NCBI GenBank assembly: GCA_937974295.1
Contig: CALBWN010000063.1
Coordinates: forward strand, 1 to 16,142
Length of the DNA: 16,142 nucleotides
Reading direction: 5' to 3'
DNA from: an uncultured Candidatus Saccharibacteria bacterium
Lineage (GTDB): Bacteria > Patescibacteriota > Saccharimonadia > Saccharimonadales > Saccharimonadaceae
Part shown: one piece after another, positions 8,301 through 14,779 of the stretch
Layout: each line of letters opens with the position of its first letter
Position numbering within the stretch: position 1 is the stretch's first letter
Notes under the pieces: generated by a model
Database searches by the model: none
What the model was told of the DNA's origin: nothing
What the model saw: only the letters and a program-made list of their open reading frames with translations
Program-made: the position numbers and the translations under genes

Positions 8301-9102
8301 ACACACTGACAAAGAGCGCCTGATGTGGGAGCGCGAGCTAATTGGCCTCTACATTAGTGCGCACCCGCTTGACCACTACGACACGTTCTTTGCTGAGCAG
8401 ACCGTGCCGCTGCGTAATGTCTCACCACAGATCGACGGCCAGACAGTGACGATCGGTGGCCTCGTGACGCGCTTGCGGACGATTGTGACGAAGTCGGGCA
8501 GCAAGATGGCTTTTGTGGGAGTTGAGGACAAGTCGGGTGAGAGTGAGATCATTATCTTTCCGAACTTATACGAGAAGCTGGCTGGCCAGCTGGAGCAAGA
8601 TGTGGTAATCACTGCCAGCGGCAAGGTGAGCGCACGCGATCGTGATGGCAACCTTGGTGATGAAGCGAAGCTAATTGCCAATGAAATCACCGTCGTGACT
8701 GATACCGACTTAGCCGAATATCAAGCAACTGGTCGCACGATGTCTACACCAACCGGCCCAGCAGCTACGCCGCGCCGCCGGTCATCATCGCAAAAAAATA
8801 CCCAGCGCTCAGCACAAGCATCGGCACGTGCAGCCGCATCAGTGTCAGCAGCCGCCCCGCCGCCCAAACCACTCGATACACTCCCAACGGTCTATGTGCG
8901 GGTCAAGAACCCCGATGATATGGCTGCTCTCACGAAGTTTAAGCAGCTGTGTACACAAAATCCAGGCCAGCACCACATTATTATGATGCTGGGTGATGAC
9001 AAAACGTCGGCAATTCGCTTGCCATTCCGGGTCGACGCGCAGCAGCGATTGCAGGATGAGCTTGCACAAATCCTCGGTAGAGACTGCGTTGTTGTTAAAT
9101 AA
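5398..9102 (+). CDS. dnaE: DNA polymerase III subunit alpha
   Basis: The replicative polymerase catalytic subunit, 1234 residues. The N-terminal PHP domain keeps its metal-site residues: His15/His17 (HLHNH), Asp50-His51 (TDHG), Glu76 (GIEAY), His97, Cys147 (SGCASGE), His186 and Asp221/His223 (CDGHY). The palm holds the catalytic triad: Asp431 and Asp433 in PDIDVDIQD, and Asp587 in KMDFLGL. The fingers include GVHACGVVIA and FQLESAGMKRYL. Helix-hairpin-helix follows (FGMAAVKGVG), then an OB fold (about 1010-1100, starting QTVTIGGLVTRL). An unusual Ser/Ala/Pro/Arg-rich linker (1115-1158) leads to a small C-terminal domain (1163-1234), perhaps tau-binding. The PHP motif starts at residue 15, so the annotated ATG leaves a normal short N-terminus. 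It appears to be a single-gene unit with its own promoter. Confidence 0.98.
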   Translation: MTSHSSALQPSDFVHLHNHTHHSLLDGLTKIGDLVSTVKDYGMTAAAITDHGTMSGVLDYYKTAKAAGIKPILGIEAYVAARSRFDRDPAKDKMRYHLTIIAMNNQGYHNLMRLSTKANLEGMYYKPRIDHDLLEELNEGLIVLSGCASGEIGEALRYDDYAKAVEIAQWYKGVFGDRYYLELQDHGHPESNTHWDVQAKINEGLRRMAEELDIPLVVTCDGHYLTHDFQDAHEILLCVGTGSFLSDEKRMSLKDFELHLTDPRDIITRWGRELPEAITNTKQIADRCNVDIELGKILIPKYPLPEGETSEHSYLHKLVYRGLAQRYNGAKPEDTADQLPEQIIPTLADDVRERAKMELGVMASMGYEGYFLIVQDFINWGKSQGIVFGPGRGSAAGSIIAYALNITDLDPLKYGLLFERFLNPDRISMPDIDVDIQDTRRDEVIDYCANKYGHDHVSNIVTFGKMAARAAVRDVARVLEVPYAESDRLAKMVPPPAQGRHIPLAVSTKEDPDLKHEYETNPTAKQVFDYAIQLEGTIRSHGVHACGVVIAPDELVKYIPLEQAQKGVVATQFPMGEVEDLGLLKMDFLGLSNLSIINNAMRIIRKVYGDTIDLSTLPLDDEETYKLFQRGDTTGVFQLESAGMKRYLRALKPSHFEDIIAMVALYRPGPMQFIDSFIRRKHGEEEITYLHPGMKSSLENTYGILVYQEQFMQISKEWCGFTGGQADTLRKAVGKKKIDLMKKVKPEFVEGAVKVGGATREMAETFWTQLEEFANYCFNKSHAACYGLIAYWTAYLKAHYPDAFMAALMTSDHDDVDRLAIEITECKHMGLTVLNPDVNESYEEFAVVPGKKQIRFGMAAVKGVGVGAVEEIVKMRDRDGKFATVEDFAKRVSTSKCNKRVWESLIKSGGFDALGDRSDLLFNLENVLAFASKLQKEALSGQTDLFGSLADSSTEVMPSIELKPAPVKHTDKERLMWERELIGLYISAHPLDHYDTFFAEQTVPLRNVSPQIDGQTVTIGGLVTRLRTIVTKSGSKMAFVGVEDKSGESEIIIFPNLYEKLAGQLEQDVVITASGKVSARDRDGNLGDEAKLIANEITVVTDTDLAEYQATGRTMSTPTGPAATPRRRSSSQKNTQRSAQASARAAASVSAAAPPPKPLDTLPTVYVRVKNPDDMAALTKFKQLCTQNPGQHHIIMMLGDDKTSAIRLPFRVDAQQRLQDELAQILGRDCVVVK

Positions 9103-9190
9103 TGCCGTCCCCGCGTAGGGGGGTGACTCGCGCCACCCTGGGAGTCTGCAGATTGCGCGTGTTATAAAAAAACTTCGAACAATTGCGTCT

Positions 9191-9290
9191 ACGACCAGGG
9201 CAGCGCGAGGCCAGATACTTGCAAGGCGAGCGAAATAAGCTCAAGCACAGGCAAGTTGTGGGCGGTGGCTTGGTCGTGCCACCTGCTGCC
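9191..9290. ncRNA. Candidate structured, probably pseudoknotted RNA downstream of dnaE
   Basis: This noncoding stretch packs several perfect helices. In + strand terms: GGCAGC (9199-9204) with GCTGCC (9285-9290); ACTTGC (9217-9222) with GCAAGT (9251-9256), enclosing GAGC/GCTC (9228-9231/9239-9242); and GGTGGC (9264-9269) with GCCACC (9278-9283). The loop of the last hairpin, TGGTCGT (9271-9277), is perfectly complementary to ACGACCA (9191-9197) just outside the closing helix, which gives a pseudoknot. The minus strand has a promoter-like TTGCGT-17-TATACT directly upstream and a 7-T run downstream (A7 at 9166-9172). However, the predicted minus-strand start would trim the closing helix, and there is no classical terminator stem before the T run. 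On the + strand it could be part of the dnaE 3' UTR. I could not match it to tmRNA, RNase P, SRP or 6S RNA. Confidence 0.45.
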
Positions 9291-9319
9291 AGTATAACCC
9301 GATATTTGCCATAACGCAA
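9291..9319 (-). promoter_or_regulatory. Sigma70-like promoter reading into the structured RNA
   Basis: On the minus strand, TTGCGT (9319-9314) and TATACT (9296-9291) are separated by exactly 17 nt. Transcription would start around 9285-9282 and run leftward through the structured segment to the T run complementary to 9166-9172. It lies just after the stop of the minus-strand SpoU gene and precedes no minus-strand ORF I believe. Confidence 0.45.
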
Positions 9320-9346
9320 ACAAAATGGGTACATATGATGCTATAA

Positions 9347-9883
9347 CTATCCAGCAGTCGTGAGCGCATAGAGCGCGATACCGGTCGCGACCGACACATT
9401 AAACGACTCCTTCTGCCCATACATCGGAATCTCGATAATGTCATCCACGAGCGCAAGCGTCTCGGCCGGAATACCATGGACTTCTTCGCCAAGCAAGAGG
9501 ACGAGCTTGCTTGGTGGCTGATATTGCTGGAGAGAAACAGAAATAGGAGCTTGCTCGAGCGCAACAATGCGATAGCCGGCAAACTGCTCAAGGTCGAGCT
9601 CAGACTGATAATCGAACGGCACAAGGGCCTCGGCACCAAGCGCCGTCTTGTGGATCTGCTGGGTAATCTTTTCGCGGATGTGCGGCAAACGTGGGTCGCC
9701 TCGCACTGTCTCTTCAGGCTGGTAGGCACAGTGTGGTGGGGTTGGCTGAAGGGCGAGATCGGGGTAGGGGGTGTAGCCACTCAGGATGAGCTGCTGCACG
9801 CCAAATCCTTCGCAGGTACGAAAGATCGATCCGACATTGTGCGCTGAGCGAATGTTGTGCGCGATAACAATAATCTCTGGCAT
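9347..9883 (-). CDS. SpoU-family (SPOUT) tRNA/rRNA 2'-O-methyltransferase
   Basis: A 178-residue SAM-dependent RNA ribose methyltransferase of the TrmH/SpoU family, using the start at 9883. Motif 1 is NIRSAHNVGSIFRTCEGFGV (10-29, with Arg12 and Asn16). Motif 2 is LGEEVHGIP (131-139). Motif 3 is IPMYGQKESFNVSVATGIAL (152-171), forming the trefoil-knot SAM pocket. Motif 3 normally reads SLNVSVA; here it is SFNVSVA. There is no N-terminal substrate-binding extension, so it resembles the short TrmL/YibK-like or CPR-type enzymes; the target RNA cannot be read from sequence. The upstream Met at 9931 is rejected because a perfect TATAAT lies at 9895-9890, six bases before the chosen ATG, inside that longer reading. 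It is divergent from the PilB-like gene. Confidence 0.92.
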   Translation of the reverse strand: MPEIIVIAHNIRSAHNVGSIFRTCEGFGVQQLILSGYTPYPDLALQPTPPHCAYQPEETVRGDPRLPHIREKITQQIHKTALGAEALVPFDYQSELDLEQFAGYRIVALEQAPISVSLQQYQPPSKLVLLLGEEVHGIPAETLALVDDIIEIPMYGQKESFNVSVATGIALYALTTAG

Positions 9884-9895
9884 AATTGTATTATA
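9884..9895 (-). promoter_or_regulatory. -10 element abutting the SpoU-gene start codon
   Basis: On the minus strand, consensus TATAAT (9895-9890) is followed by 6 nt and then the ATG at 9883. There is no SD, which predicts a leaderless message. No convincing -35 is seen at 16-18 nt. The divergent PilB-gene promoter lies about 45 bp away. Confidence 0.6.
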
Positions 9896-9939
9896 CCTGA
9901 AGTGCTTTGGACTTGCCCCTATATTTACCACGAGCTTTT

Positions 9940-9955
9940 TGTTACACTAAGAAGG
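9940..9955 (+). promoter_or_regulatory. Extended -10 promoter abutting the PilB-like start codon
   Basis: TG-T-TACACT (9940-9948) is an extended -10 followed by AAGAAGG and then ATG at 9956. This resembles the dnaE junction (TATACT, AAGGAGGT, ATG). The purine run touches the start codon, so it cannot act as a normally spaced SD. No good -35 is seen. Confidence 0.55.
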
Positions 9956-11578
9956 ATGAATGAAGATGAAGTCCAACAACGTCGTCGCCAGCAAGATGAG
10001 GCGTCGACCGAGCAACGATCGCGCATTCTTGGCCTTAAGTACCTTGATATGCGCCCCATCGAAGAGACGCTGCCACTAGCACGCGACCTAATGACGATCG
10101 AGGAGATGCACAACCTCTATATGCTGCCGCTAACTGACGGTAATGAGCAGGAATCGTATCAGTTTGCCGTTACGACACAAACGCCCCAGTCGGTTATCCA
10201 GCGGACGCGGCGTACCTATCAAGACCAGGGTTTGCCTGTCGATTTCTATCTGATTAGTCTCAGCGCCTACCGCGTGCTGATGAACCGCTTCGACCCACCG
10301 AAGAAGATTGTCTATGATGATATCAAGATTGCCAAAGCGGGCGACAGCGAGACCATTGCCGAGGTGAGCCAGACGCTTGGGCGAGTGAGTAGTGAGGAGG
10401 TTTTCGACTTCTTGATCAACCAGGCGGATATGCTTGGTGCGAGCGACATCCACATCGAGAATGAACGCCATGATATCCGGATTCGCCTCCGTGTCGATGG
10501 TGCGCTCCACCCCGTAGCAACGATCAGCCGCAGCCGCTACCGCGTGATCATGGGCGAGCTTGCCAGCCGAGCCGGTGTGTCGAGTGCTTCGATGGAGCCG
10601 CAGTCGGGTCACATCCAAAAGGATGTCACGCATGGCAACGCAACGCACTTGCTCAATATCCGTGTCGAGACTGTGCCAACCATGTATGGGCAGGATGCCG
10701 TGCTGCGTCTCTTTAACTTCGATGAAAGCTTGCTCAATCTTGATTTGCTGGGTATTCCGTCCAAGCAGCGCCAGCAGATTGATGAAATCGTCAGCCATCC
10801 GCGCGGCCTTGTGCTGATGGTTGGGCCAACGGGCTCGGGTAAGTCTACCACGCTCTATAGCATGCTCAATGCCCTTAATACGACCGACCGCAAGATTATT
10901 ACTCTGGAGGATCCAATCGAATATGGCCTGGCTGGCATCTCGCAAATCCCAATTAATACCAACGCCGGTGGAAGCTTTGGCGAGGGTTTGCGCAGCGTGC
11001 TTCGTCTCGACCCAGACGTTGTGATGGTGGGTGAGATCCGCGATGTCGATACGGCGCGCACAGCCATTCAAGCGTCTATTACTGGTCACTTGGTGATGTC
11101 GAGCTTCCACGCCAATAGCAGTAGCGCGGCCTTTAGCCGGATGATCGACCTGATTGGCGTGAACCCGATTTTTGCCAGCGCTATCCGCCTCGTGGTGGCG
11201 CAGCGTTTGGTGCGGCGGCTTGTGGATGAGACCAAGGAAGCTTATGAGCCAGATGATGCCACGCGGAGCTATGTCAAGCGAGTCCTGGCTGATATTCCTG
11301 AGGAGGTAGAGCATCCCGACCTCGACACCTTCAAGCTCTGGCGGCCAGTGCCGAGCGACGATGCGCCGTTTGGCTACAAGGGCCGTATGGTGATTATGGA
11401 GCAGCTCATTGTGACCCCAGGTATTCAGAAGTTCATCCGCGGTGACTTTACTGATGTCCACCCAGACGTCATCGAAAAAGCCGCTCAGCGCGAAGGCATG
11501 CTCACTCTCGAGCAAATCGGTGTCCTTGCAGCCCTGCGCGGCGAGACAACGCTGGAGGAAGTCGGGCGGGTGATATAA
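9956..11578 (+). CDS. PilB/GspE-type secretion ATPase (type IV pilus or type II secretion motor)
   Basis: A 540-residue hexameric ATPase that would drive pilin polymerisation from the cytoplasmic face of the membrane. The N-terminus is charged (MNEDEVQQRRRQQDE) and is followed by a short T2SSE_N-like segment (RILGLKYLDM, 23-32). The N2 domain has ADMLGASDIHIENE and IRLRVDGALHPV. The ATPase core has Walker A GPTGSGKST (290-298, Lys296), Asp box ITLEDPIEYG, Walker B DPDVVMVGEIRD (about 352-363) and a divergent His box, SSFHANSSSAAFSRM, in place of the usual STLHTNDA type. The tetracysteine zinc motif expected between the VVAQRLVRRL helix and GRMVIMEQL is absent; that insert has no Cys. The start at 9956 is chosen because the longer reading from 9857 would run through two promoters and the SpoU start. 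No other pilus genes are in view. Confidence 0.93.
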   Translation: MNEDEVQQRRRQQDEASTEQRSRILGLKYLDMRPIEETLPLARDLMTIEEMHNLYMLPLTDGNEQESYQFAVTTQTPQSVIQRTRRTYQDQGLPVDFYLISLSAYRVLMNRFDPPKKIVYDDIKIAKAGDSETIAEVSQTLGRVSSEEVFDFLINQADMLGASDIHIENERHDIRIRLRVDGALHPVATISRSRYRVIMGELASRAGVSSASMEPQSGHIQKDVTHGNATHLLNIRVETVPTMYGQDAVLRLFNFDESLLNLDLLGIPSKQRQQIDEIVSHPRGLVLMVGPTGSGKSTTLYSMLNALNTTDRKIITLEDPIEYGLAGISQIPINTNAGGSFGEGLRSVLRLDPDVVMVGEIRDVDTARTAIQASITGHLVMSSFHANSSSAAFSRMIDLIGVNPIFASAIRLVVAQRLVRRLVDETKEAYEPDDATRSYVKRVLADIPEEVEHPDLDTFKLWRPVPSDDAPFGYKGRMVIMEQLIVTPGIQKFIRGDFTDVHPDVIEKAAQREGMLTLEQIGVLAALRGETTLEEVGRVI

Positions 11579-11611
11579 ACGCGCTATCTTGCTGAAGAGT
11601 ACTTAGGGCCG

Positions 11612-11643
11612 ATCTGTACCATGTATTACATAGCAGATTTTTT
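11612..11643 (+). terminator. Terminator of the PilB-like gene, overlapping the next promoter
   Basis: ATCTG (11612-11616) pairs with CAGAT (11634-11638), with an inner ATGT/ACAT helix (11621-11624/11628-11631), followed directly by a six-T run (11638-11643). The T run runs into the TTGACA -35 of the next gene (11642-11647), so termination and initiation signals share bases. Confidence 0.6.
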
Positions 11644-11670
11644 GACAAAGTATCATTTTTTGCGTATTAT
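11642..11670 (+). promoter_or_regulatory. Consensus sigma70 promoter for the 591-aa gene
   Basis: A perfect -35 TTGACA (11642-11647), a 17-nt spacer, then TATTAT (11665-11670). This is the strongest promoter in the window. The ATG at 11679 is 8 nt after the -10, at or next to the expected transcription start, and there is no SD. Confidence 0.75.
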
Positions 11671-11678
11671 ACTATGGC

Positions 11679-13454
11679 ATGTCGCATGAACAGATTGGCT
11701 ATCCACGAGAACCCGAATCACTTCAAGTGTCTGTCATAGACCGTAACCCTAGTGGAGAAGAGCTTAGCATAACGCTACCAGACAGTGTTGGTAAAATGCC
11801 GTCTAGTGAGCGTGAGCCAACCCTAACCGAACAGCAATTAGAAGAAGATATAGCATCACTCAATGCGAGTTTTACAGTCTTTGGTGGTGTGCTTGAGCAC
11901 CTGTCGCCTGTGATGCAACAGCATAAAGAAGCGGCTATAGCCATACAAAATACTGAGCGTACGCTTCGGCAGTGCCACTTTACGAGTGAGAGGTATAAAT
12001 ACTGCATGCGTCGTGCACTATTGTGCGAAGCTAACTCGTGGCGTACAACAAATATGCGATTATATCCGGCAGCGGCGGAGCGTGCACAGCAATATATCAA
12101 TAAGCAGCGCGACAAGCTAGCGATGCGAAGCGTGCGCGCCGTTAAGGCGGTATTTCTGGCTGGCGGAATAGTGCAGGTGCCAGATTGGTGTCATACGGTT
12201 ATTCCAAAGCGTACTGAATGGCAGCAGGATAAAGCTCTGCTGCCATCGGCAGCTAACGATATATACCAAAAGTTAGTTCAGGAGGCAGTCGATTGGGCAG
12301 TGGCGCAGTGCGAACAGATAGCCTTTGATGAACCACAGCAACCATGCTACGATGACGAAGTTGCAATCTGTAAATCGGAGAGTCAACATCTCGATGCATT
12401 GCAAACGGAGCATACAGCGTTAGTTGCGCAAGCTCGGCAGCTTGAACAATCGCGAGACGAGGAATATACAACGGTACCGGCTGATACATTGCTGTCTTTC
12501 TGCCACTACCTCACAGAGCGTGTACCACAAATTAGCCAGACGCAAATTGCGCTCTTACAATGGTTTGATCGATCGGATAAGGCGATAACTCACGATATAG
12601 CACAGCGCTTGGTTGATCGCCTCTGGCCAAAGAGTGCACAGCACGCTGATCGTCAGTTAATTGATATGCAAACGGAACAGATCATTGCCGAGACGGCTGA
12701 GCGGCTAGCCAATGCATTGGTAGCGTACCAACCGACAGCTGACCAGCTAGCAACCCATGATTTGCCAAATGTATCTAGCAATAAACGACGCAGCATGGAA
12801 GGCTCAGTAGGCCTGCTGCCTAACAAGTCGAATCAGCCAGATAATGTCACGTCGCTGCCAGTATCAGAACCACTACGCCTTCGTGCAGAGACTAAACGTG
12901 TGCCGCTTGATTACCTTACCTTGCCGCACAAGCTTGTACCATGGCTTGAGGTGGATAGTCGTGATAGTACAGTAAGTTGTAAAGTTGTTGTCGATAGCGT
13001 ACCTGGGGCGCTTGTGATTGATTGCCGTAGCAAAGCACTGCAAGAAATTGAGCGTCGGATGGACGGCTACAGGTCAACACCGTGGGATTATATAGCACCA
13101 AATGTACAGCAACGTCTCACACACTATGCTCAGGTGGCTATGTCGGACGGTGGTTTAATTCATGCTGGTAAATTCTCAAGTGTTGATAAAAAAGGCGAAT
13201 CGACTTACCCGTACCCTGTGATTTACAGTAAGGACGCGAAACACAATGTGGTGCGTGTCTACATATCGAACCTACGTGTTAACCAGATGGACAATAGACT
13301 TGCGAGTGTGCGTGAGCAACTCACAGCAATGCAGGTGCACGAATTGATTATGTTGATCGGTGTCTGTGACAAGCAGCACCAGCTAGCGACATTGGCAGAA
13401 ATCACTGGACGTTCTCGACGAGAGTTACGCAAACAGCGTGTAGGTAGCATCTAA
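11679..13454 (+). CDS. Uncharacterised 591-aa protein with helical N-terminus and distinct C-terminal domain
   Basis: I do not recognise this gene. The 591-residue protein has no signal peptide or membrane segment. Residues 1-45 are polar and low complexity. About 50-360 is Gln/Glu/Ala-rich and strongly helical, with coiled-coil-like stretches such as HLDALQTEHTALVAQARQLEQ, and scattered cysteines (for example RQCHF, PDWCHTV, QPCYDDEVAIC). A hydrophilic linker lies around 365-400 (SSNKRRSMEGSVGLL region). The C-terminal 190 residues look globular (ALVIDCRSKALQEIERRMDGY; YPYPVIYSKDAKHNVVRVYI) and end with TLAEITGRSRRELRKQR, a basic, possibly helix-turn-helix tail. Its codons look more A/T-rich than those of dnaE or the PilB-like gene, hinting at lower expression or transfer. 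It has a strong leaderless-type promoter and its own terminator, so it is an independent unit. Confidence 0.85.
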   Translation: MSHEQIGYPREPESLQVSVIDRNPSGEELSITLPDSVGKMPSSEREPTLTEQQLEEDIASLNASFTVFGGVLEHLSPVMQQHKEAAIAIQNTERTLRQCHFTSERYKYCMRRALLCEANSWRTTNMRLYPAAAERAQQYINKQRDKLAMRSVRAVKAVFLAGGIVQVPDWCHTVIPKRTEWQQDKALLPSAANDIYQKLVQEAVDWAVAQCEQIAFDEPQQPCYDDEVAICKSESQHLDALQTEHTALVAQARQLEQSRDEEYTTVPADTLLSFCHYLTERVPQISQTQIALLQWFDRSDKAITHDIAQRLVDRLWPKSAQHADRQLIDMQTEQIIAETAERLANALVAYQPTADQLATHDLPNVSSNKRRSMEGSVGLLPNKSNQPDNVTSLPVSEPLRLRAETKRVPLDYLTLPHKLVPWLEVDSRDSTVSCKVVVDSVPGALVIDCRSKALQEIERRMDGYRSTPWDYIAPNVQQRLTHYAQVAMSDGGLIHAGKFSSVDKKGESTYPYPVIYSKDAKHNVVRVYISNLRVNQMDNRLASVREQLTAMQVHELIMLIGVCDKQHQLATLAEITGRSRRELRKQRVGSI

Positions 13455-13470
13455 AGAGAAGCTATACAGA

Positions 13471-13510
13471 AATAAAACTACGTAGCCCTTGTATGCTACG
13501 TAGTTTTATT
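13471..13510. terminator. Bidirectional intrinsic terminator between convergent genes
   Basis: AATAAAACTACGTAGC (13471-13486) and GCTACGTAGTTTTATT (13495-13510) form a perfect 16-bp dyad around an 8-nt loop. The A/T-rich outer arms supply a U-rich tail in both directions, serving the + strand gene ending at 13454 and the minus-strand malic enzyme gene ending at 13639. The remaining bases 13511-13638 show nothing I can support. Confidence 0.88.
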
Positions 13511-13638
13511 CTTTAGGCTCGCTGTCTCTTGCGTGACAAAACTCACCGATATACCCAGTGCTCTACGAGGTTACGTGAGGTATGCAAAGTGGGAGGCAAG
13601 ATTTAGGAATGTAGACCTTGGCGAGTATAAGTATCAGT

Positions 13639-14772
13639 CTAGCGAATAACCTTTGCTACAGCCTCCACTACGCGCTCATCAAATGGCGAGGGGATGACGT
13701 AGTCTGCTGTGGGTTCATCAACCAACGCTGCCAGCGCCTGGGCGGCGGCGAGTTTGTGCTCGTCGGTGATTTTTTGCACGCCGTTATCGAGCGCACCGCG
13801 GAAGATACCCGGGAAGGCCAGAGCATTATTGACTTGGTTGGGAAAGTCGCTGCGGCCAGTGGCAATGACGGCAGCGCCAGCTGCTGTGGCGCTATCTGGC
13901 ATGATTTCTGGCACTGGGTTGGCCAGGGCAAAGATAATCGGGTCTTTGGCCATCATCCCGACGAGCTCTGGAGTCAGCAACCCAGCGCGCGATACGCCAA
14001 TGAATACATCAGCACCGGCCATGGCGTCCTCCATTGACCCCTGCTGCGCGGCGTCAACATAGGCAAGCAAGGCGGTTTTTTCGGCGTTGAGATCAGTGCG
14101 GTGGCTGCCCACGATGCCTTTGCTATCGACTGCCACGATGTGCCGAGCGCCGTAGGTGTGCAGCAGCTTAATGATAGCAGTGCCAGCAGCGCCAGCGCCG
14201 ACCACGACGAATTTGCTATCAGCTAGGCTGCGGCCCGTCAGCTTGGCGGCGTTGATCAGCCCAGCTAGCACCACCACAGCCGTACCATGCTGGTCGTCGT
14301 GGAAGACGGGGATATCCAGCTCGGCCTTGAGGCGCTCCTCAATCTCAAAGCACTTGGGCGCAGCGATATCCTCAAGGTTAATCGCACCAAAGCTTGGGGC
14401 AATTGCCTTAACCGTAGCAATAATCTCCTCTGGCTGGTGCACATCCAGCACGATTGGCACGGCATCCACGCCAGCGAAGTGCTTAAACAGCAGCGCCTTG
14501 CCTTCCATCACTGGCATGGCGGCCTTGGGGCCAAGGTCGCCCAGGCCTAGGATGGCCGAGCCGTCGCTAATCACCGCCACAAGGTTATTCGTCCAGGTGT
14601 AGGTGGGCAGAGTAGCGGGATCATCTGCAATTGCCTTGCTGACTGCGCCCACGCCAGGGCTGTAGTAGCTGCTGAGTTTATCACGGTCTAGCTCATTGCT
14701 ATCGCGCAGGCTGGTGGTGATTTTGCCCTTATATTTTTTGTGTAGGTCGAGTGCGAGTTTGTTATAATCCAT
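13639..14772 (-). CDS. NAD(P)-dependent malic enzyme
   Basis: Catalyses oxidative decarboxylation of malate to pyruvate and CO2 with NAD(P)H, or the reverse. The 377-residue short bacterial form is complete. It shows the catalytic Tyr37 in YYSPGVG, WTNNLVAVISDGSAILGLGD (60-79), the catalytic Lys92 in MEGKALLFK, metal-binding Glu134-Asp135 in NLEDIAAPKCFEIE, VFHDDQHGTA (156-165, Asp159/160), and the Rossmann loop VVVGAGAAGTA (189-199) with Asp216 at the end of the second strand. That acidic residue suggests NAD over NADP, but this is inference. The start at 14772 is preferred over the in-frame Met at 14793 because an extended -10 lies between them, 7 nt upstream. CPR bacteria mostly lack a TCA cycle, so this enzyme probably handles scavenged malate and redox balance. 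Confidence 0.96.
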   Translation of the reverse strand: MDYNKLALDLHKKYKGKITTSLRDSNELDRDKLSSYYSPGVGAVSKAIADDPATLPTYTWTNNLVAVISDGSAILGLGDLGPKAAMPVMEGKALLFKHFAGVDAVPIVLDVHQPEEIIATVKAIAPSFGAINLEDIAAPKCFEIEERLKAELDIPVFHDDQHGTAVVVLAGLINAAKLTGRSLADSKFVVVGAGAAGTAIIKLLHTYGARHIVAVDSKGIVGSHRTDLNAEKTALLAYVDAAQQGSMEDAMAGADVFIGVSRAGLLTPELVGMMAKDPIIFALANPVPEIMPDSATAAGAAVIATGRSDFPNQVNNALAFPGIFRGALDNGVQKITDEHKLAAAQALAALVDEPTADYVIPSPFDERVVEAVAKVIR

Positions 14773-14779
14773 ACGCTCT

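Noticed and set aside
9118..9140. GGGGGGTGACT as a tmRNA 5' end
   Set aside because: The 3' tRNA-like half with a T-loop and CCA end and any tag-peptide frame are missing nearby; the bases fit simple GGGTG/CACCC and CCCC/GGGG hairpins.
9884..9931. Sixteen-residue N-terminal extension of the SpoU-family protein
   Set aside because: A perfect TATAAT lies inside it, and the family N-terminus normally begins right at the first strand leading to the NIRSAHNVG motif.
9857..9955. N-terminal extension of the PilB-like protein by 33 residues
   Set aside because: It would run through both divergent promoters and the SpoU start codon, its residues do not look like the family, and a well-placed -10 precedes the ATG at 9956.
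10130..11515. 461-codon open frame on the minus strand opposite the PilB-like gene
   Set aside because: It is antisense to a motif-complete ATPase, is unusually His/Arg-rich, shows no recognisable domain, and is explained by codon bias of the real gene.
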